DNA of 64,000 nt from Anastatus disparis (GCA_017163975.1 JAFFSR010000281.1:868001-932000); one strand, 5' to 3'. Positions 22,701 through 31,820 are shown, numbered from the stretch's first letter. Notes: generated from the sequence alone by a model not told the origin. Numbers and translations: made by a program.

Positions 22701-25259
22701 CATTTGAGCAAAAAGATCTTCTCAACTTTCCAAAAGAAGTGATGGACAGTAAGAGAGTAAAGAAGAAAAAAAGCCATAGCTAGTGTTTCAAAAGAAAATT
22801 AAAAAAAAAGAAAAACGAAGAGCTTGAAAGTAGGTCTTTACAACTGAGTCACACCTTTGAGAAAAGAATTATAGTCTAGGACACATCAAGAGAGGATATT
22901 TTAAACGCACATTAAAAAGGATTTGTACGAGTTGAACTTGCTGAGGAATGTGAGAAAGAGGAAGATGAGAAACATGCTTTTTAATTATTCGCAAATTCTC
23001 ACGTATAAGGTGATTAACTAGTCTGTCTGACAGATAGAATTACGGAATGATTTATTTTGAACGAAAAATAAGTTTAATCAAGGAGATTAAGATAATTTGT
23101 TTATCCTTATAATTAAAATTGTGCAAATATAATTTTAAATATTAATACATTTCATTTTCATTTGCTTTTTTTTATAAAAAAAAAGTTTAATTCATTTTCG
23201 AAAAATAAAATTGTTTAATTGGTATCAATTAATAAATTTTAATTTATTTGCCAATTTTGTTTAATCAATTTAGAATGTTTATATTGATGACTGAGGATTA
23301 TTTAATTATTAACGCAAAATAATTCGGTAAATAAATTATTTATGTCAAAGTGAGTCAAATCTGTTCAACATGCATACATTAAAAAAAAAATAATTGTTTT
23401 ATAATAGCTGTAAATTCAGAATTTAAATAAATGTATTTTTATGAAATATAATTTTGTTATCTTCGTTTAAAACGTAAATGGGTTTTCAGTTTTAATACGT
23501 TAATTATGATTGGCATTAGATAAAAGTGTTTACAAGGAATATTGAAAACAATAGATTATCATTATTAGGTATTGACCAATTTTTATTCTTAATCATAATA
23601 ATGATCATCACTTATTAACATAAAAATTTGGAAATTTTAAATCTTGTTTCATAAGCTTTATAATTTAATCTCTTCAAGATTCATGAGTTGAAAAAAAAAT
23701 TTAATTTTTAACACACAAATTCATCATTTTTTATACAATGGATTTGTCAATGTACATATTTAAAAACTAATTTTATAGAATCTATTATTATGATTTATAA
23801 AATAAAATGACTATACTTAGCTTTAATTCAAGAATGTATAATAGTATATTACGATATATGCGACTTAAGTGGCCCATTATTGCACGACGTGAAGTTATTG
23901 CCCGAGCGTAGCGAGGGCGATAATCACGTCGTGCAATGGGCCACTTAAGTCTCAAGTATCGTATACTATTTTATAGCACAAGTGTCATAAATCCGCCGCA
24001 TTACATGAGTACTCTCAAAAATCAATAATTAACAAAAACTATGCACTCCACGAATGATAATTCGTAAAATAAAAACGAAAATTGTAAAAGAACAAATACT
24101 AGGCATTCCGTGAATTATAAATCGAGAAAGGAAAGCACAAACTATAAATAAAAAAAATTTTAACATGATAAATTAAAACAGAAAAAAATAAAACTGTGAT
24201 TTCAAATATTTACTTAAATCGTATAATAATGATAATACAATAATAAATACTACCTCTTCGTTTCATATGTTACACTGGCATTAACTTTAGTTTTACTCGT
24301 ATCTCACTTTATTATTGTTATTTAATTTAAAAAGTGTACCGACACATTGGTGGGGTTACGGAACTGCACCTCAGCCGATCGGCGAAGTTAAGCAGCATTG
24401 GGCGCGGTTATTACTTGGATGGGTGACCGCTGCCTATGTAACTTCGTCGATCGATTAGGTGTTTTTTCTTTATCAACAATATGTGTATAGGTAAAAGATA
24501 AATGTTTTCGGTGTTTAAACCAACGGAATGTGACATAAACACCGAAAACAATTTTCGATTACTGGGTGATGTTAGAGCAGATTTCGGCCTGAGGGGCGAT
24601 TCAACCTATGCTACATATGTATGTATCACGACGTTTAGTTGTGAGCAAGAGAATAAAAAGCGTGCGCGCGCATGACGTACGCGTGATACATACATATGTA
24701 GCATAGGTTGAATCGCCCCTCTGAGGTAGAGATCTGACTGAGGGGCGATTCAACCTATGCTACATATGTATGTATCACGACGTTTAGTTGTGAGCAAGAG
24801 AATAAAAAGTGTGCGCGCGCATGACGTACGCGTGATACATACATATGTAGCATAGGTTGAATCGCCCCTCTGATATAAAGTTTCGCTCCGAAGACTCGCA
24901 TTTGTCAATAGCCACAAATTTCTCATGAAAATTAATAGTAACTCATTATTGTATAGCATGAAGTTTGCCAAACATGGTGTGAAATAATAGGCTACTTAGT
25001 TCACAGGCAGCTGTGTGTCTAAATGCGGATTTAGAACACAGTGTGCTATAAAAATATTAACACTTACATTATTAAGACCAATATGAGTTCCTTTGCCAGG
25101 TGGTCCAGGCGAACCCTGAGCACCTTTTTCACCTGGAATCCCATCTCTGCCAGGTTCACCTTTATCGCCTTTAAAACCTTTAGGTCCTTGTATCCCTTCT
25201 TCACCTTTGTCACCTTTTGGGCCATATTGACTCCATTCTTTCGATGGATTTGCCGGATC
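4363..25259 (-). CDS. Mp: Collagen XV/XVIII-type chain (multiplexin), 3' part; spliced from 14 exons plus 2 possible microexons
   Basis: Seen: exons at 25068-25259, 9857-9896, 9485-9742, 9066-9221, 8659-8891, 7938-8027, 7211-7442, 6815-6892, 6507-6595, 6336-6428, 6096-6218, 5571-5765, 5360-5475 and 4363-4702 join with GT-AG borders and matching phases into 2235 nt (744 codons and a TGA). The product has Gly-X-Y repeats, a helical linker, a trimerisation domain, a Thr/Pro hinge, an endostatin domain and an acidic tail. Known: this order is diagnostic of multiplexins, secreted basement-membrane collagens (often proteoglycans) whose C-terminal endostatin is released by proteolysis; in flies the gene acts in motor axon guidance, heart tube and synapse. 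Inferred: the start codon, signal peptide and N-terminal domains lie upstream of 25259, probably outside the window, so this is a partial gene. The family assignment is very secure; exact borders are by-eye calls. Confidence 0.95.
5360..5475 (-). CDS. Mp: Multiplexin exon: endostatin domain, middle
   Basis: A 116-nt exon encoding [16 protein letters not shown], then [18 protein letters not shown] and TDLTW. It matches the family pattern LF-x-SW-x-x-FSG...RIYSF-G-K-x-x-L...WP. The last Trp codon is split across the intron (TG|G), with donor GTAAAA and the third base from the last exon. Confidence 0.96.
5571..5765 (-). CDS. Mp: Multiplexin exon: endostatin domain, N-terminal third
   Basis: Sixty-five codons, phase 0 to 0. 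Motifs: [19 protein letters not shown], then [19 protein letters not shown], then [16 protein letters not shown] and PIVNIK. These match the hallmark endostatin pattern VALN-x-P-x-x-G...RGAD-x-x-C...[10 protein letters not shown]...SIV-x-x-x-DR-x-x-PIVN. The Cys of DDAC is the first of the four disulfide cysteines. Acceptor TCAATTACAG, donor GTAAATTG. Confidence 0.97.
5969..5983 (-). CDS. Mp: Possible 15-nt microexon of multiplexin (WYPKM)
   Basis: In the intron before the endostatin start, the minus strand has the acceptor AATGCTGTCCCAG, 15 nt encoding W-Y-P-K-M, and the donor ATG|GTATGA, the same donor type as at 7211 and 6815. It is phase 0 to 0 and would join directly to [10 protein letters not shown]. 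Endostatins have an aromatic/Pro-containing N-terminal strand just before the LxLVALN motif, so the inserted residues land in a sensible place. The flanking exons also join in frame without it. Confidence 0.55.
6096..6218 (-). CDS. Mp: Multiplexin exon: Thr/Pro/Ser-rich hinge
   Basis: A 123-nt exon, phase 0 to 0, encoding [22 protein letters not shown] low-complexity sequence and then [20 protein letters not shown]. This corresponds to the protease-sensitive hinge between trimerisation and endostatin domains, where vertebrate endostatin is cut free. The Thr/Ser/Pro run is a likely O-glycosylation region (inference), and NAT-N is an N-glycosylation sequon. Confidence 0.9.
6336..6428 (-). CDS. 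Mp: Multiplexin exon: core of the trimerisation domain
   Basis: Thirty-one codons, phase 0 to 0. The stretch [20 protein letters not shown] fits the family pattern GTL-x-Y/F-hydrophobic-x-E-x-x-LYVRV-x-NGF/W of collagen XV/XVIII trimerisation domains. The domain sits at the start of the NC1 region, holding three chains together ahead of the endostatin units. Confidence 0.95.
6507..6595 (-). CDS. Mp: Multiplexin exon: start of the trimerisation domain
   Basis: Eighty-nine nucleotides encoding [17 protein letters not shown] then [12 protein letters not shown]. The [12 protein letters not shown] part matches the conserved start of the collagen XV/XVIII association domain (pattern PG-hydrophobic-TF-x-x-x-x-AM), whose strands trimerise the chains. 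Ends in phase 0 with donor GTAAAA. Confidence 0.92.
6815..6892 (-). CDS. Mp: Multiplexin exon: charged helical linker before the trimerisation domain
   Basis: Seventy-eight nucleotides encoding [15 protein letters not shown] and then [10 protein letters not shown]. Leucines and charged residues recur in a heptad-like way, so an amphipathic helix or short coiled coil is likely (inference). Vertebrate collagens XV/XVIII have no exact equivalent that I can recall. Acceptor ATCTTAG, donor GTATGA, phases 1 to 1. Confidence 0.85.
7211..7442 (-). CDS. Mp: Multiplexin exon: last collagen block, Pro-rich
   Basis: A 232-nt exon beginning [12 protein letters not shown]. It has a first Gly-X-Y run, an interruption around [10 protein letters not shown], then the Pro-rich run [14 protein letters not shown], which would be a very stable helix segment. 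It ends in the non-collagenous [18 protein letters not shown]. This marks the end of the collagen domain. Donor GTATGA; ends in phase 1. Confidence 0.95.
7938..8027 (-). CDS. Mp: Multiplexin exon: short Gly-X-Y block with non-collagenous end
   Basis: Ninety nucleotides, phase 0 to 0: [19 protein letters not shown], then the non-collagenous [11 protein letters not shown]. The acceptor is TTTTCAG and the donor GTAAATG. The interruption at the exon end makes a flexible break in the triple helix, typical of the many interruptions of multiplexins. Confidence 0.93.
8250..8261 (-). CDS. Mp: Possible 12-nt microexon of multiplexin (NSMK)
   Basis: Between the 8659 and 8027 exons the minus strand has a pyrimidine-containing acceptor ending CTTTCAAG, then 12 nt encoding N-S-M-K, then a near-consensus donor AAG|GTAAGT. 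Length and phase (0 in, 0 out) keep the reading frame, so inclusion adds four residues in the non-collagenous gap after FSGFL. Both flanking exons also splice in frame without it, so it may be alternative or spurious. Confidence 0.45.
8659..8891 (-). CDS. Mp: Multiplexin exon: interrupted collagen block ending in an acidic Ser-Gly segment
   Basis: A 233-nt exon. Gly-X-Y repeats ([20 protein letters not shown]) are interrupted by a non-collagenous [12 protein letters not shown] and resume at [13 protein letters not shown], running to GPPGKPG. The exon ends with the non-collagenous [11 protein letters not shown], where an acidic residue stands just before Ser-Gly, a possible glycosaminoglycan attachment site (inference). 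The donor GTAAT is imperfect. Ends in phase 0. Confidence 0.93.
9066..9221 (-). CDS. Mp: Multiplexin exon: Gly-X-Y block rich in Lys and Glu
   Basis: A 156-nt exon reading [14 protein letters not shown] through GNKGETG. After an NSR interruption the repeat is regular, with many GEK/GDK/GNK triplets, the charged type that favours interchain salt bridges in triple helices. Phase 1 in and phase 1 out. Acceptor ACATAATAG is weak in pyrimidines; donor is GTAAA. Confidence 0.93.
9485..9742 (-). CDS. Mp: Multiplexin exon: long uninterrupted Gly-X-Y block
   Basis: The 258-nt exon begins inside a Gly codon completed by the previous exon. About 27 Gly-X-Y triplets follow ([30 protein letters not shown]), ending in SGSDSHYG. 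It contains the tripeptide RGD (GSRGDTG) within the helix and a Ser-Gly pair beside Asp at the C-terminal end. Donor GTAAG at 9484-9480. Confidence 0.95.
9857..9896 (-). CDS. Mp: Multiplexin exon: short collagen exon
   Basis: Forty nucleotides encoding [13 protein letters not shown] plus the first base of a Gly codon. Acceptor TTTTTCAG, donor GTAAAG. Phase 0 in and phase 1 out, which fits the neighbours on both sides. It lies at the 3' edge of the 15 kb intron. Confidence 0.9.
10834..10963. repeat. Long imperfect palindrome (foldback/MITE-like), CpG-rich
   Basis: The left arm (ACGTTCCGAGGCACGGAACA, AGGCTCATTCCATGCGCGTG) is the near reverse complement of the right arm (CACGCGCATATGATGAGCCT, GTTTCGTGCCGAGGAACGTA), with a central GCTTCGC/GCGAAGC stem. 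Its outer ends (AGTATATTACG and CGTATACGAT) resemble those of the palindrome at 23841-23975, so the two probably belong to related non-autonomous elements. No coding capacity. Confidence 0.8.
10962..11829. repeat. Inverted 32-bp repeats bounding an ~870-bp segment
   Basis: The sequence at 10962-10995 (TTTTCCTTCATGCCCGGCCG, then GAACTTTGCC) returns as its near reverse complement at 11796-11829 (GGCAAAGTTCCGGCACGGGT, then ATGAAGGAAAA). The segment between is richer in CpG than the surroundings, with GCGCATGCGC at about 11078 and a GA repeat at 11122-11140. It could be a TIR element placed beside the 10834 palindrome. No target duplication is evident. Confidence 0.55.
14391..14480 (-). mobile_element. 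Truncated SINE body (head missing)
   Basis: On the minus strand the segment carries the SINE body motifs in order (GCTGATTGACCACAAGCACT, then TGTGCTTTGTTCGCAAACAT) but no tRNA-like head or A/B box. It is an old fragment of the family seen complete at 1836 and 49590. Confidence 0.7.
20093..20420 (+). CDS. Unidentified small reading frame with a possible 52-nt intron (fragment or pseudogene)
   Basis: The open frame has coding-like, non-repetitive residues: [58 protein letters not shown]. Read straight through it stops soon after GVYTRTYC. If 20303-20354 (GTATAT...TTTTCAG) is spliced out, the frame continues [20 protein letters not shown] to a TGA at 20418-20420, which looks like one protein. 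No ATG or good upstream acceptor was found; the frame is closed by TAA at 20087. I do not recognise the family. It may be the 3' exon of a nested plus-strand gene or a decayed copy of one. Helix content looks high (Leu/Lys/Glu). Confidence 0.35.
23841..23975. repeat. Long palindrome (foldback/MITE-like)
   Basis: Left arm CGACTTAAGTGGCCCATT and GCACGACGTGA; right arm TCACGTCGTGCAATGGGCCA and CTTAAGTC. The centre is GCCCGAGCGTAGCGAGGGC. Ends AGTATATTACGA and TCGTATACTATTTTA are themselves inverted and match those of the 10834 palindrome. No open frame. Confidence 0.8.
24350..24467 (+). ncRNA. 5S rRNA-like sequence (5S-derived SINE or 5S pseudogene)
   Basis: The central part matches 5S rRNA and its internal pol III promoter: A-box region CGAAGTTAAGCAGC (about 24383-24396), then GGGCGCGGTTATTACTTGG and ATGGGTGACCGC (C-box region to 24430). 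The first 35 nt and the 3' end do not match 5S well, so this is not a normal 5S gene. A T6 run at 24462-24467 could terminate pol III. A 15-bp perfect hairpin follows at 24503-24550. The mosaic of a 5S core with foreign ends suggests a 5S-derived (SINE3-type) element. Confidence 0.7.
24462..24467 (+). terminator. T6 run after the 5S-like sequence
   Basis: Six T in a row downstream of the internal promoter boxes, of the length used as a pol III terminator. Confidence 0.4.
24503..24550. repeat. 15-bp perfect hairpin
   Basis: Arms TGTTTTCGGTGTTTA (24503-24517) and TAAACACCGAAAACA (24536-24550) are exact reverse complements with an 18-nt loop. It lies between the 5S-like sequence and the tandem hairpins. 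Confidence 0.8.
24591..24721. repeat. Perfect 40-bp hairpin unit, copy 1 of tandem pair
   Basis: The first 40 nt (start GAGGGGCGATTCAACC) are the exact reverse complement of the last 40 (end GGTTGAATCGCCCCTC). The loop of 51 nt contains a GCGCGCGC run. The unit is 131 nt and has one substitution in the loop relative to copy 2. The structure is compatible with a MITE or an RNA hairpin precursor. Confidence 0.92.
24740..24870. repeat. Perfect 40-bp hairpin unit, copy 2 of tandem pair
   Basis: Same 131-nt unit as 24591-24721, in the same orientation after an 18-nt spacer. The stem is again perfect, and the single seen difference lies in the loop (AAGTGTGCG instead of AAGCGTGCG). Such identity implies a recent duplication or gene conversion. 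It sits about 200 nt from the collagen exon at 25068. Confidence 0.92.
25068..25259 (-). CDS. Mp: Multiplexin exon: start of the visible collagen region
   Basis: Sixty-four codons, phase 0 at both ends. It opens with a short non-collagenous stretch ([12 protein letters not shown]) and then runs about fourteen uninterrupted Gly-X-Y triplets ([26 protein letters not shown]), closing with a non-collagenous THIGLNN. Acceptor is ACAACAG at 25260-25266; donor is GTAAG at 25067-25063. It is the most upstream exon I could find, and it is isolated from the next exon by a 15 kb intron. Splicing to 9896 keeps the frame. No exon that could precede it was found in the remaining 38 kb. Confidence 0.93.
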
Positions 25260-28200
25260 CTGTTGTAAATCAAATAGAATATTTTATAAGTTTTTATTGT
25301 ATATATACATTATTTTTTAAAAAATTACATTTAATGTTATTGATAATGTAAGTTTCTTTTTCGTTAATTATGGGAATATAGTATTATATGATATTCAAAT
25401 ATTCATTCAAAAGAGGCAAAGAACTAAATGATATCTAAAATATACTATATATTCAGAATATATAAAGTTTTATATGAGAAGATTAATCTTGAATATGTAA
25501 AGTTAAGCAGGTTTAAGTACGGTTAGTACTCCGATAGATGATCACTCAAGGACCCTATACTTGAACTTTTTTTTATTTTAAAATAGTACGGCTGAGTTAT
25601 CGGTTTAAAAATGTGAGCGGCTAGATTTAGTAAATACAGTATTGGATGATTTTCAACGAAAAACGCAATACTACCAAAGGAATATTCTCACGAAAACCTA
25701 TCAGGATCGTACAGGATCATATAAAACTTTTGTCAATACTTATATTTTGAAAAATATGAAAATTAAAACAAACAAATAAAATTGCAAAAATAAGTGGAAT
25801 AGTCTAAGATTCGTCAGACGCTTAAAATTAATGATAAAATAATTCTTTCATAAGACGTAAATGAACAAAATATTACTAAAATTTAGGAATTTGTAAATAA
25901 TACTTGTATTTTTATGTCTATTTTCATTTGTATTTTCATGTCAAATTTCAGATCCAGTTATCGAGAAAATAAAAAACAGTAATTTTGAAATTCAATAGTT
26001 AGTGGTGTAATCTCGTGCTCTAATCCATGATTTGGAGTTTTGACTTTATAATTTTGACATTTAAAATGAACAGTTATTGACGAAAAACTAATGCTCTTGA
26101 ATTTTGTAGGAATCATAGCATTCAGAATATGTCAAGAGAGTAATAGATTATCAAGTCACCTAAAAAAATATTTAATATTTTAAAAAGAACAAGATTGAAT
26201 AATTGGCTAAAAAAAAATTCTAAATAATAGTGTAGGTGTGAAAGTAAAAATCATCATATTTAACAAAAAAAACTCTTTATTTATTGCTTTAAATAAAACA
26301 AATTTTTATTAATACTAACTATTAAAAATAAAATTTTTTTTAACGGATTTTTTTTTATGAATATATTATGAATTCGCTGAATGTATAAACTGCGTTGAAA
26401 TTAATTAAATAAGTGTTTCGTAAATTCATTTTATAAAATAATTACAAACATTATAATAATCCGAAATTTCTTTAGCAAAATAAAATAACTCAATAAAAAG
26501 TAAAAAAAAAGAATGTAACAACATAATTACTGATGCATGAATAAATTTTAACGAAGCCTCGGGCATAAATATAATAATAGGTATGTCGGGAGAAAAAAAA
26601 TTTTTCTTTTTTATATAATAAGAATAACTAATTAAGTTAACGTACATATTAATTAATGTAATAATACGTACGTTAAATTATGTATACCTATTCACGAGTC
26701 GGGGGCGCTTTAACTAAAACATGTGAAACGGATATAAAGTTTCACGCGAATAGCACATATTTTATCGCATGCGAGATTCTTTTGCAAGTTTTGCACGAGT
26801 TTTTAGCATTCCTTGTGTTTTTTTTTAAATGCATATTTTTTAATGCATTTATTGTATACATTAGATTGCAACTTATTTTATAATTTAATAAATTTTTTTT
26901 ATTTTATATTTACATATTTAGATTTTACGTGTGTACATTGAGATTGTAAATTCAGATTTTTAAATGTAAAAAGACATTTTTATTTTAAGAAATTTGAAAA
27001 GATAACTTTTTATATTTATGTAAACAATAATTTTTTTAAAGAATATTAGTTCTATAAAAATTTTCCAAATTCAATGAATTTTATTGAAACACCAATATAT
27101 ATATATATAGGGTAAATGTAATTTAAAGAACGTTTAGAATCACGCCATATGTGAAATTTTCGAAGAGATTGACGAAGTTACTGCCGTTTGAGCGAAATAG
27201 CGCCACGATCTGTAACGTGCAAGATTGAAACTTTAAAAGCAAACATTATTTTTCCAGTTAAAAAAAAATAAGTTACTGGTGCGTTTAATATATCTGGATA
27301 AAAGTTGCTGAAGAATTTTCTTTAAACTAGTTTTGAAGAAGGTTTAACTTTTTAAAAATTATAAAAATAATTATTTAATTCCTCTAACTTTAAATGCTTT
27401 TTCAAAAAATAAACTGTGTAAAAAAACATAAAATACGTATACGAAGAATTAAAAAATTAATGGATTTGTAAATTTACAGTAATCTTGTATTCTTTTATTA
27501 AATAAATTTCCAATATTTAATTGTAAAATTCTACCACGTAATAACTGCTGCAATGCGTAATATTTAAAACTAAAATTAAATTCATAAATTTCAAAAGTTC
27601 ATCTTAGCATACACCTCAAACAATTTATTAAACCCAACATTAATGGAAAATCGAGATTTTCCACAAAAGAAAAAAATTAATAAAAACAAAAAATAAAGTA
27701 AAAATAAAATAAAAAAAAAACATTTTTACCATTCAGTCAAGACTCCATTAATAGAATTGTATATAGCCTTAACAGCTTTTCTCTCTTCCATCATTTCTCG
27801 AGCAGTTGTCAAAACCGTTCTACCGTACATAAAGCTTGAAAAGAGAAGGCAAAGAGGGAGCGCCAGGACTGTTCGCGTTTTCAATGCACTGTATATACAT
27901 ATTCGCGCATATACGACCCACTGCCATAGATATCATATAGCTTTTTGCAGCATGTATATTCAAACAGTACTTCAACGGGTCACGCAAATCTTGTATATAC
28001 CACAATTCTATACATACATACAAATATATATATATATACTTTTATATACAACAAAATGATAAATGAACCATCGCTAAAGCTGGCGGAAGTCGCACGCTCT
28101 CTGGCATCCTGATTTTACTTGTTATATGAAAGCATAGAGAAATAGAAAGAGAGAGGGTGGAGAGAGGGAGAGAGAAAATCAGTAAAGGTTTCCGAAAGGT

Positions 28201-31200
28201 GATTAATAATACCGTTGAGAGAGTAAATTGAGTCCCTTCCCTATATATTGCTCGGTAAAGAGTGGCGAGAAATTAGTGCGACATATGCCCCCTCCCACAC
28301 ACACACACACAGCAGCAGCACCCCTTTTTCCTGCTCCCTCTTTCCTGTATGTACATAGAAAATGTGACGTGAGCGCTAAGTGTTTTCCAATAATTATCAG
28401 TAACGAGGCAATGCATTTGTGCTCGTTATGCGAAGCTTTTCTTAATTAGTCGTTAAAACGGTGTTATGATACTACCTGCATTATTATATACAAAATATAT
28501 AGACGGTTTAGATTTCTTTTTTCTAACTTATACATATATTTTGATAAATTAAAAAATTCATATGCTATTTTTTTTAATAGATCAATTTATCAAATGGTAA
28601 TTAATTATCACTTGCTTATATAAAAAAAAATTCCTTATTAAATATGCATCGTAAAAGTTTAATTTGATAAAAAATTTGATTAACTTTAAAATTGTTTGTA
28701 TTTCAGTGGAATTAACTAAAATTTTTCGCCATGATGAAATTTTTTATAAGAAATCCTTTGTACATCCGATGAAATAGTTAACTTTGTTGAATTTGCAGTG
28801 AAAAATTTTAGAAAAGTTTAATTTTAATTAACAATTCAAAAAAAATTTTTTAATTTTCCAATTCTTTGGAAGTGAAATTAAATAACATAATATAAATTGA
28901 AAATAAGAAAAAGTTTAAAAATTGAAACTCGGCAGCTTTGAAATTCACTGTGTAACTGACCGATGTTTAATTTTAATTAAGAAAAAATCTTTGGCATTTC
29001 AATCAAACACTCACAAAACACTCCAAGTCACTGAATAATTCGCTTTCAAATGTTTTATCATGATTTTTTCTGATAGATTAATAAACGAACTTTCGCTCTA
29101 CTTATTCAAAGGAAAATAAAATAAAACAAAATTTTATATAACTGTAAGCTTAAATCAATATCTTAAAATTTTCTAAAAGACATAAGTGCACACTTCTGAA
29201 AAATAACTACCGTTGGAACTTTCATAAATATTGACATACTTTATATTTTTTTTTTTTACGTAACTACGGTTTCCATTAAATTCGAAATAACGACGTTGCA
29301 GAATTTTTAATTGAAATATTCTTATTTAGCGAAATTTTCTATTTTATTTCGAATGAAAAATTTCAAATTTTTGACATCATTATTTTTTTCTCGGAATTTT
29401 TCACGAACAAAATAAAAGAAACCTAAAAAAATACTAGACGAAATTTTATGCATTTTACATGCTTTTTCTCCGGAATGAAAACAATAATGTACTACTAAAA
29501 TATCAACCTAAATACATTTAAATTCGTTGCTTCGCTAAATTCATGAAAAAAATATACGCTGAAATCAAATAAACAAGGTGGATGGCCAAGTGTGTCAGTA
29601 AAGCTTGCTATATCCCTAAATTATTGATTCATTTTCATCCTCCAGTTACTTTATTATTCGTTTTAAATTTATCATTATAATTTCATTCTCCACATTGTTC
29701 ATCTATGCATTTATACAAGTGGAGATTGACGTTAATCAATTGATGATTAAACGAGACAAAAGAATAGCCAGTTCAATATGAAAATAGCAGAGCTTTTTAT
29801 TACTCATCCGATTAATCCTTTAATAATCATGTACATCTGTTTAACAATTTAATGAAAATATAATAGACTTCAAAGTCTAAGTATGTGGGAGATTATAATT
29901 CTATTATTTTTGAGAGTCTTAACAATAGAATGAATATATGAGAGCGAAGGAAAACAAAGTTGAGCACCATGAAGTTTTAAATTTTTTTCTTGTTGGTCTA
30001 ATGGTCTTGAGAGTTTTCTGTTTTTTCTTTTTCTTGCACTCGTTGGAATAAGTATACTTTATTTTTAATGAGATCTAGTGCTTAATTTAGTACTTTTTTT
30101 TAATAAAGAGAATTGAATTCATGAGAATTGTACTCACAAGTCAACTTGTTTTTGATAATTTTGTTAGATTAAACTTCAATAAAAATAAATAAAAATCGAA
30201 ATTTTTTTATCAATAAAAATTAATTTAACTTTAAATTTTCGATATTGATACCATACATCCTTTAATAATTCGTGTAAAGCAGCTTTCAATTCATAATCAT
30301 ATTTTACCTCTCAAACGCCAAGTGCAAAGCGGCTTTGAATAGCTTTACGTCTTTCCTTCTCAAAAGGGAGGTTTTGGTGGAAGGGTAAAAAGGGGAGCAA
30401 AGAGCGGGAGGGAGGTAGAGAAAGCGATGCTGAAACTCTATAATCTACAACGCTATGTATAGTAGGTTAAAATGCGATCAGCATAACTGTAAATCTAGCC
30501 AGCAAGCTCCATCATTAGCAGTGACACGGTTTACAAATCAAGAGAAAATTTATTCAATAAAGTATCTTGATTTCATACAAAAGGTCGTCCTGTATATAAA
30601 AGGGAATTTATTATAACTTTTTTTATGTTGTTTCATATAATATTATATTATTATTCGATTATAGTTAAGTAAGGTAATTTCTTTTTTTATTGATTTTAAT
30701 AGCTTGATGACTGGTCAATATTTTAAGAATTTTATTGCGAAATTAGCTTTTCATTGATTCTGAAAAATATAATCCAATAGTAACATTATTAATAATTTAA
30801 AAATAAATTTTATCAATATATTAATAATTGTGTAAAATTTTAAACTTGTTAATTAATATATCATTAACCGGTATGTAATTAATTTTATCGATCGTTGAAT
30901 TTTATAGGCTTAAAAATTATCTAAAAGGGATCGGAAAAATGTCTGCGAGGAATAAAAAATAGAAGCCCAGATATAAAGGTGAATTATGATAGAGCGTTAA
31001 TGTTAAAAGGATTCGTGAAAGAAATGACCCATATAATAAGTGAACTAGTATAGTGGTCATCCTTACCTTGTAAAGAGCTTAATTAAATCTCCTTGATGTG
31101 GTAAATTAAGTTTATAGGTATAGAAGATACATCAACTTTTTCCTCTCAACCTTATCTAATGGGATATATTAATGTTTTTTTTTCTAAGTTACTTTGATCT

Positions 31201-31820
31201 ACGCGGGACGAGATTTTATAGCTAATATCATTTTTATTATATTAAAAAATATAAAGGATTTTTATGGAACTTTGATAAATATGTTGTAATTTAGAATTTG
31301 TTTTAATAATATTTTAATATTTTTGTGGTTACACGGATTAAAGTAACAATCCTGTGACTTAATCCTTGGCAAGGAATGGAATTTGACGTGATTTCAAGTC
31401 AATGAAACGTAGAGAAGTCAGAAGTTCTCTCAATGATTATATTATTAATCTGATAGATATCTCAAGTCTCCGGACCATTTAATCTCCGAGATTATCCAAA
31501 CTATCATTTCGATATAATCTCTTACAAACTAATACCAAAAGCTGGAACGATCTACTCTACTTAATCAATTCCTCAAATCGTTACTATACAGAAAACACAG
31601 GTTTATGCATAATCCATAATGTTAAATGTATATTAAACAACAAAGGTAGCGATTATGAAAATAATGTTTATATTATTTTGATGAGGATGATCTGAGTGTT
31701 ATGATTAATATGATATGTAAAGAACATTATGCTAAGTTCTTCTGTCAAGATGTACACCTAATTTAAAAATTTATGAAAATAATTCATTCTTCTTGCAAGT
31801 ATTATGTTTTATTTCAACTC
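25260..31820. other. AT-rich intron; no coding exon recognised
   Basis: Presumed multiplexin intron (minus strand). Apart from the degenerate 5S-like sequence there are islands with more CpG and GA/CA runs at about 27750-28440 (GAGAGAGGGTGGAGAGAGGG, CA microsatellite near 28297) and 30300-30450 (purine-rich GGAGGGAGG). These could be regulatory but carry no diagnostic site. No Gly-X-Y or other known domain was seen. Confidence 0.5.
25470..25575 (+). ncRNA. Degenerate 5S-like sequence
   Basis: Contains AAAGTTAAGCAG (25498-25510) followed by CGGTTAGTACTCCGATAGAT and GATCACTCAAGG, a clear but decayed match to the 3' half of 5S rRNA (AAGTTAAGCA...GGTTAGTACTTGGATGGGTGACC). A T8 run follows at about 25567. 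It is about 1.1 kb from the better preserved 5S-like element at 24350. Confidence 0.6.

Larger units (their letters stand above)
9897..25067 (-). other. 15.2 kb multiplexin intron
   Basis: Joining the exon at 25068 directly to the exon at 9896 keeps the collagen frame (phase 0), so this stretch is intron. It holds palindromic repeats (10834-10963, 23841-23975), an inverted pair (10962-11829), a truncated SINE (14391-14480), a small unidentified reading frame (20093-20420), a 5S-like element (about 24350) and tandem hairpins (24591-24870). Otherwise it is AT-rich; 12000-14390, 14490-20090 and 20430-23840 show nothing recognisable beyond pyrimidine tracts and microsatellites. Confidence 0.8.

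Noticed and set aside
25064..25273. Lys/Val-rich frame overlapping the upstream collagen exon
   Set aside because: Shifted frame of the Gly-X-Y exon that crosses both splice sites.
27180..27230. Tiny exon-like block on the minus strand (GTTACAG ... GGCA|GTAAC)
   Set aside because: 28 nt with the wrong phase for the collagen gene; chance in AT-rich DNA is likely.
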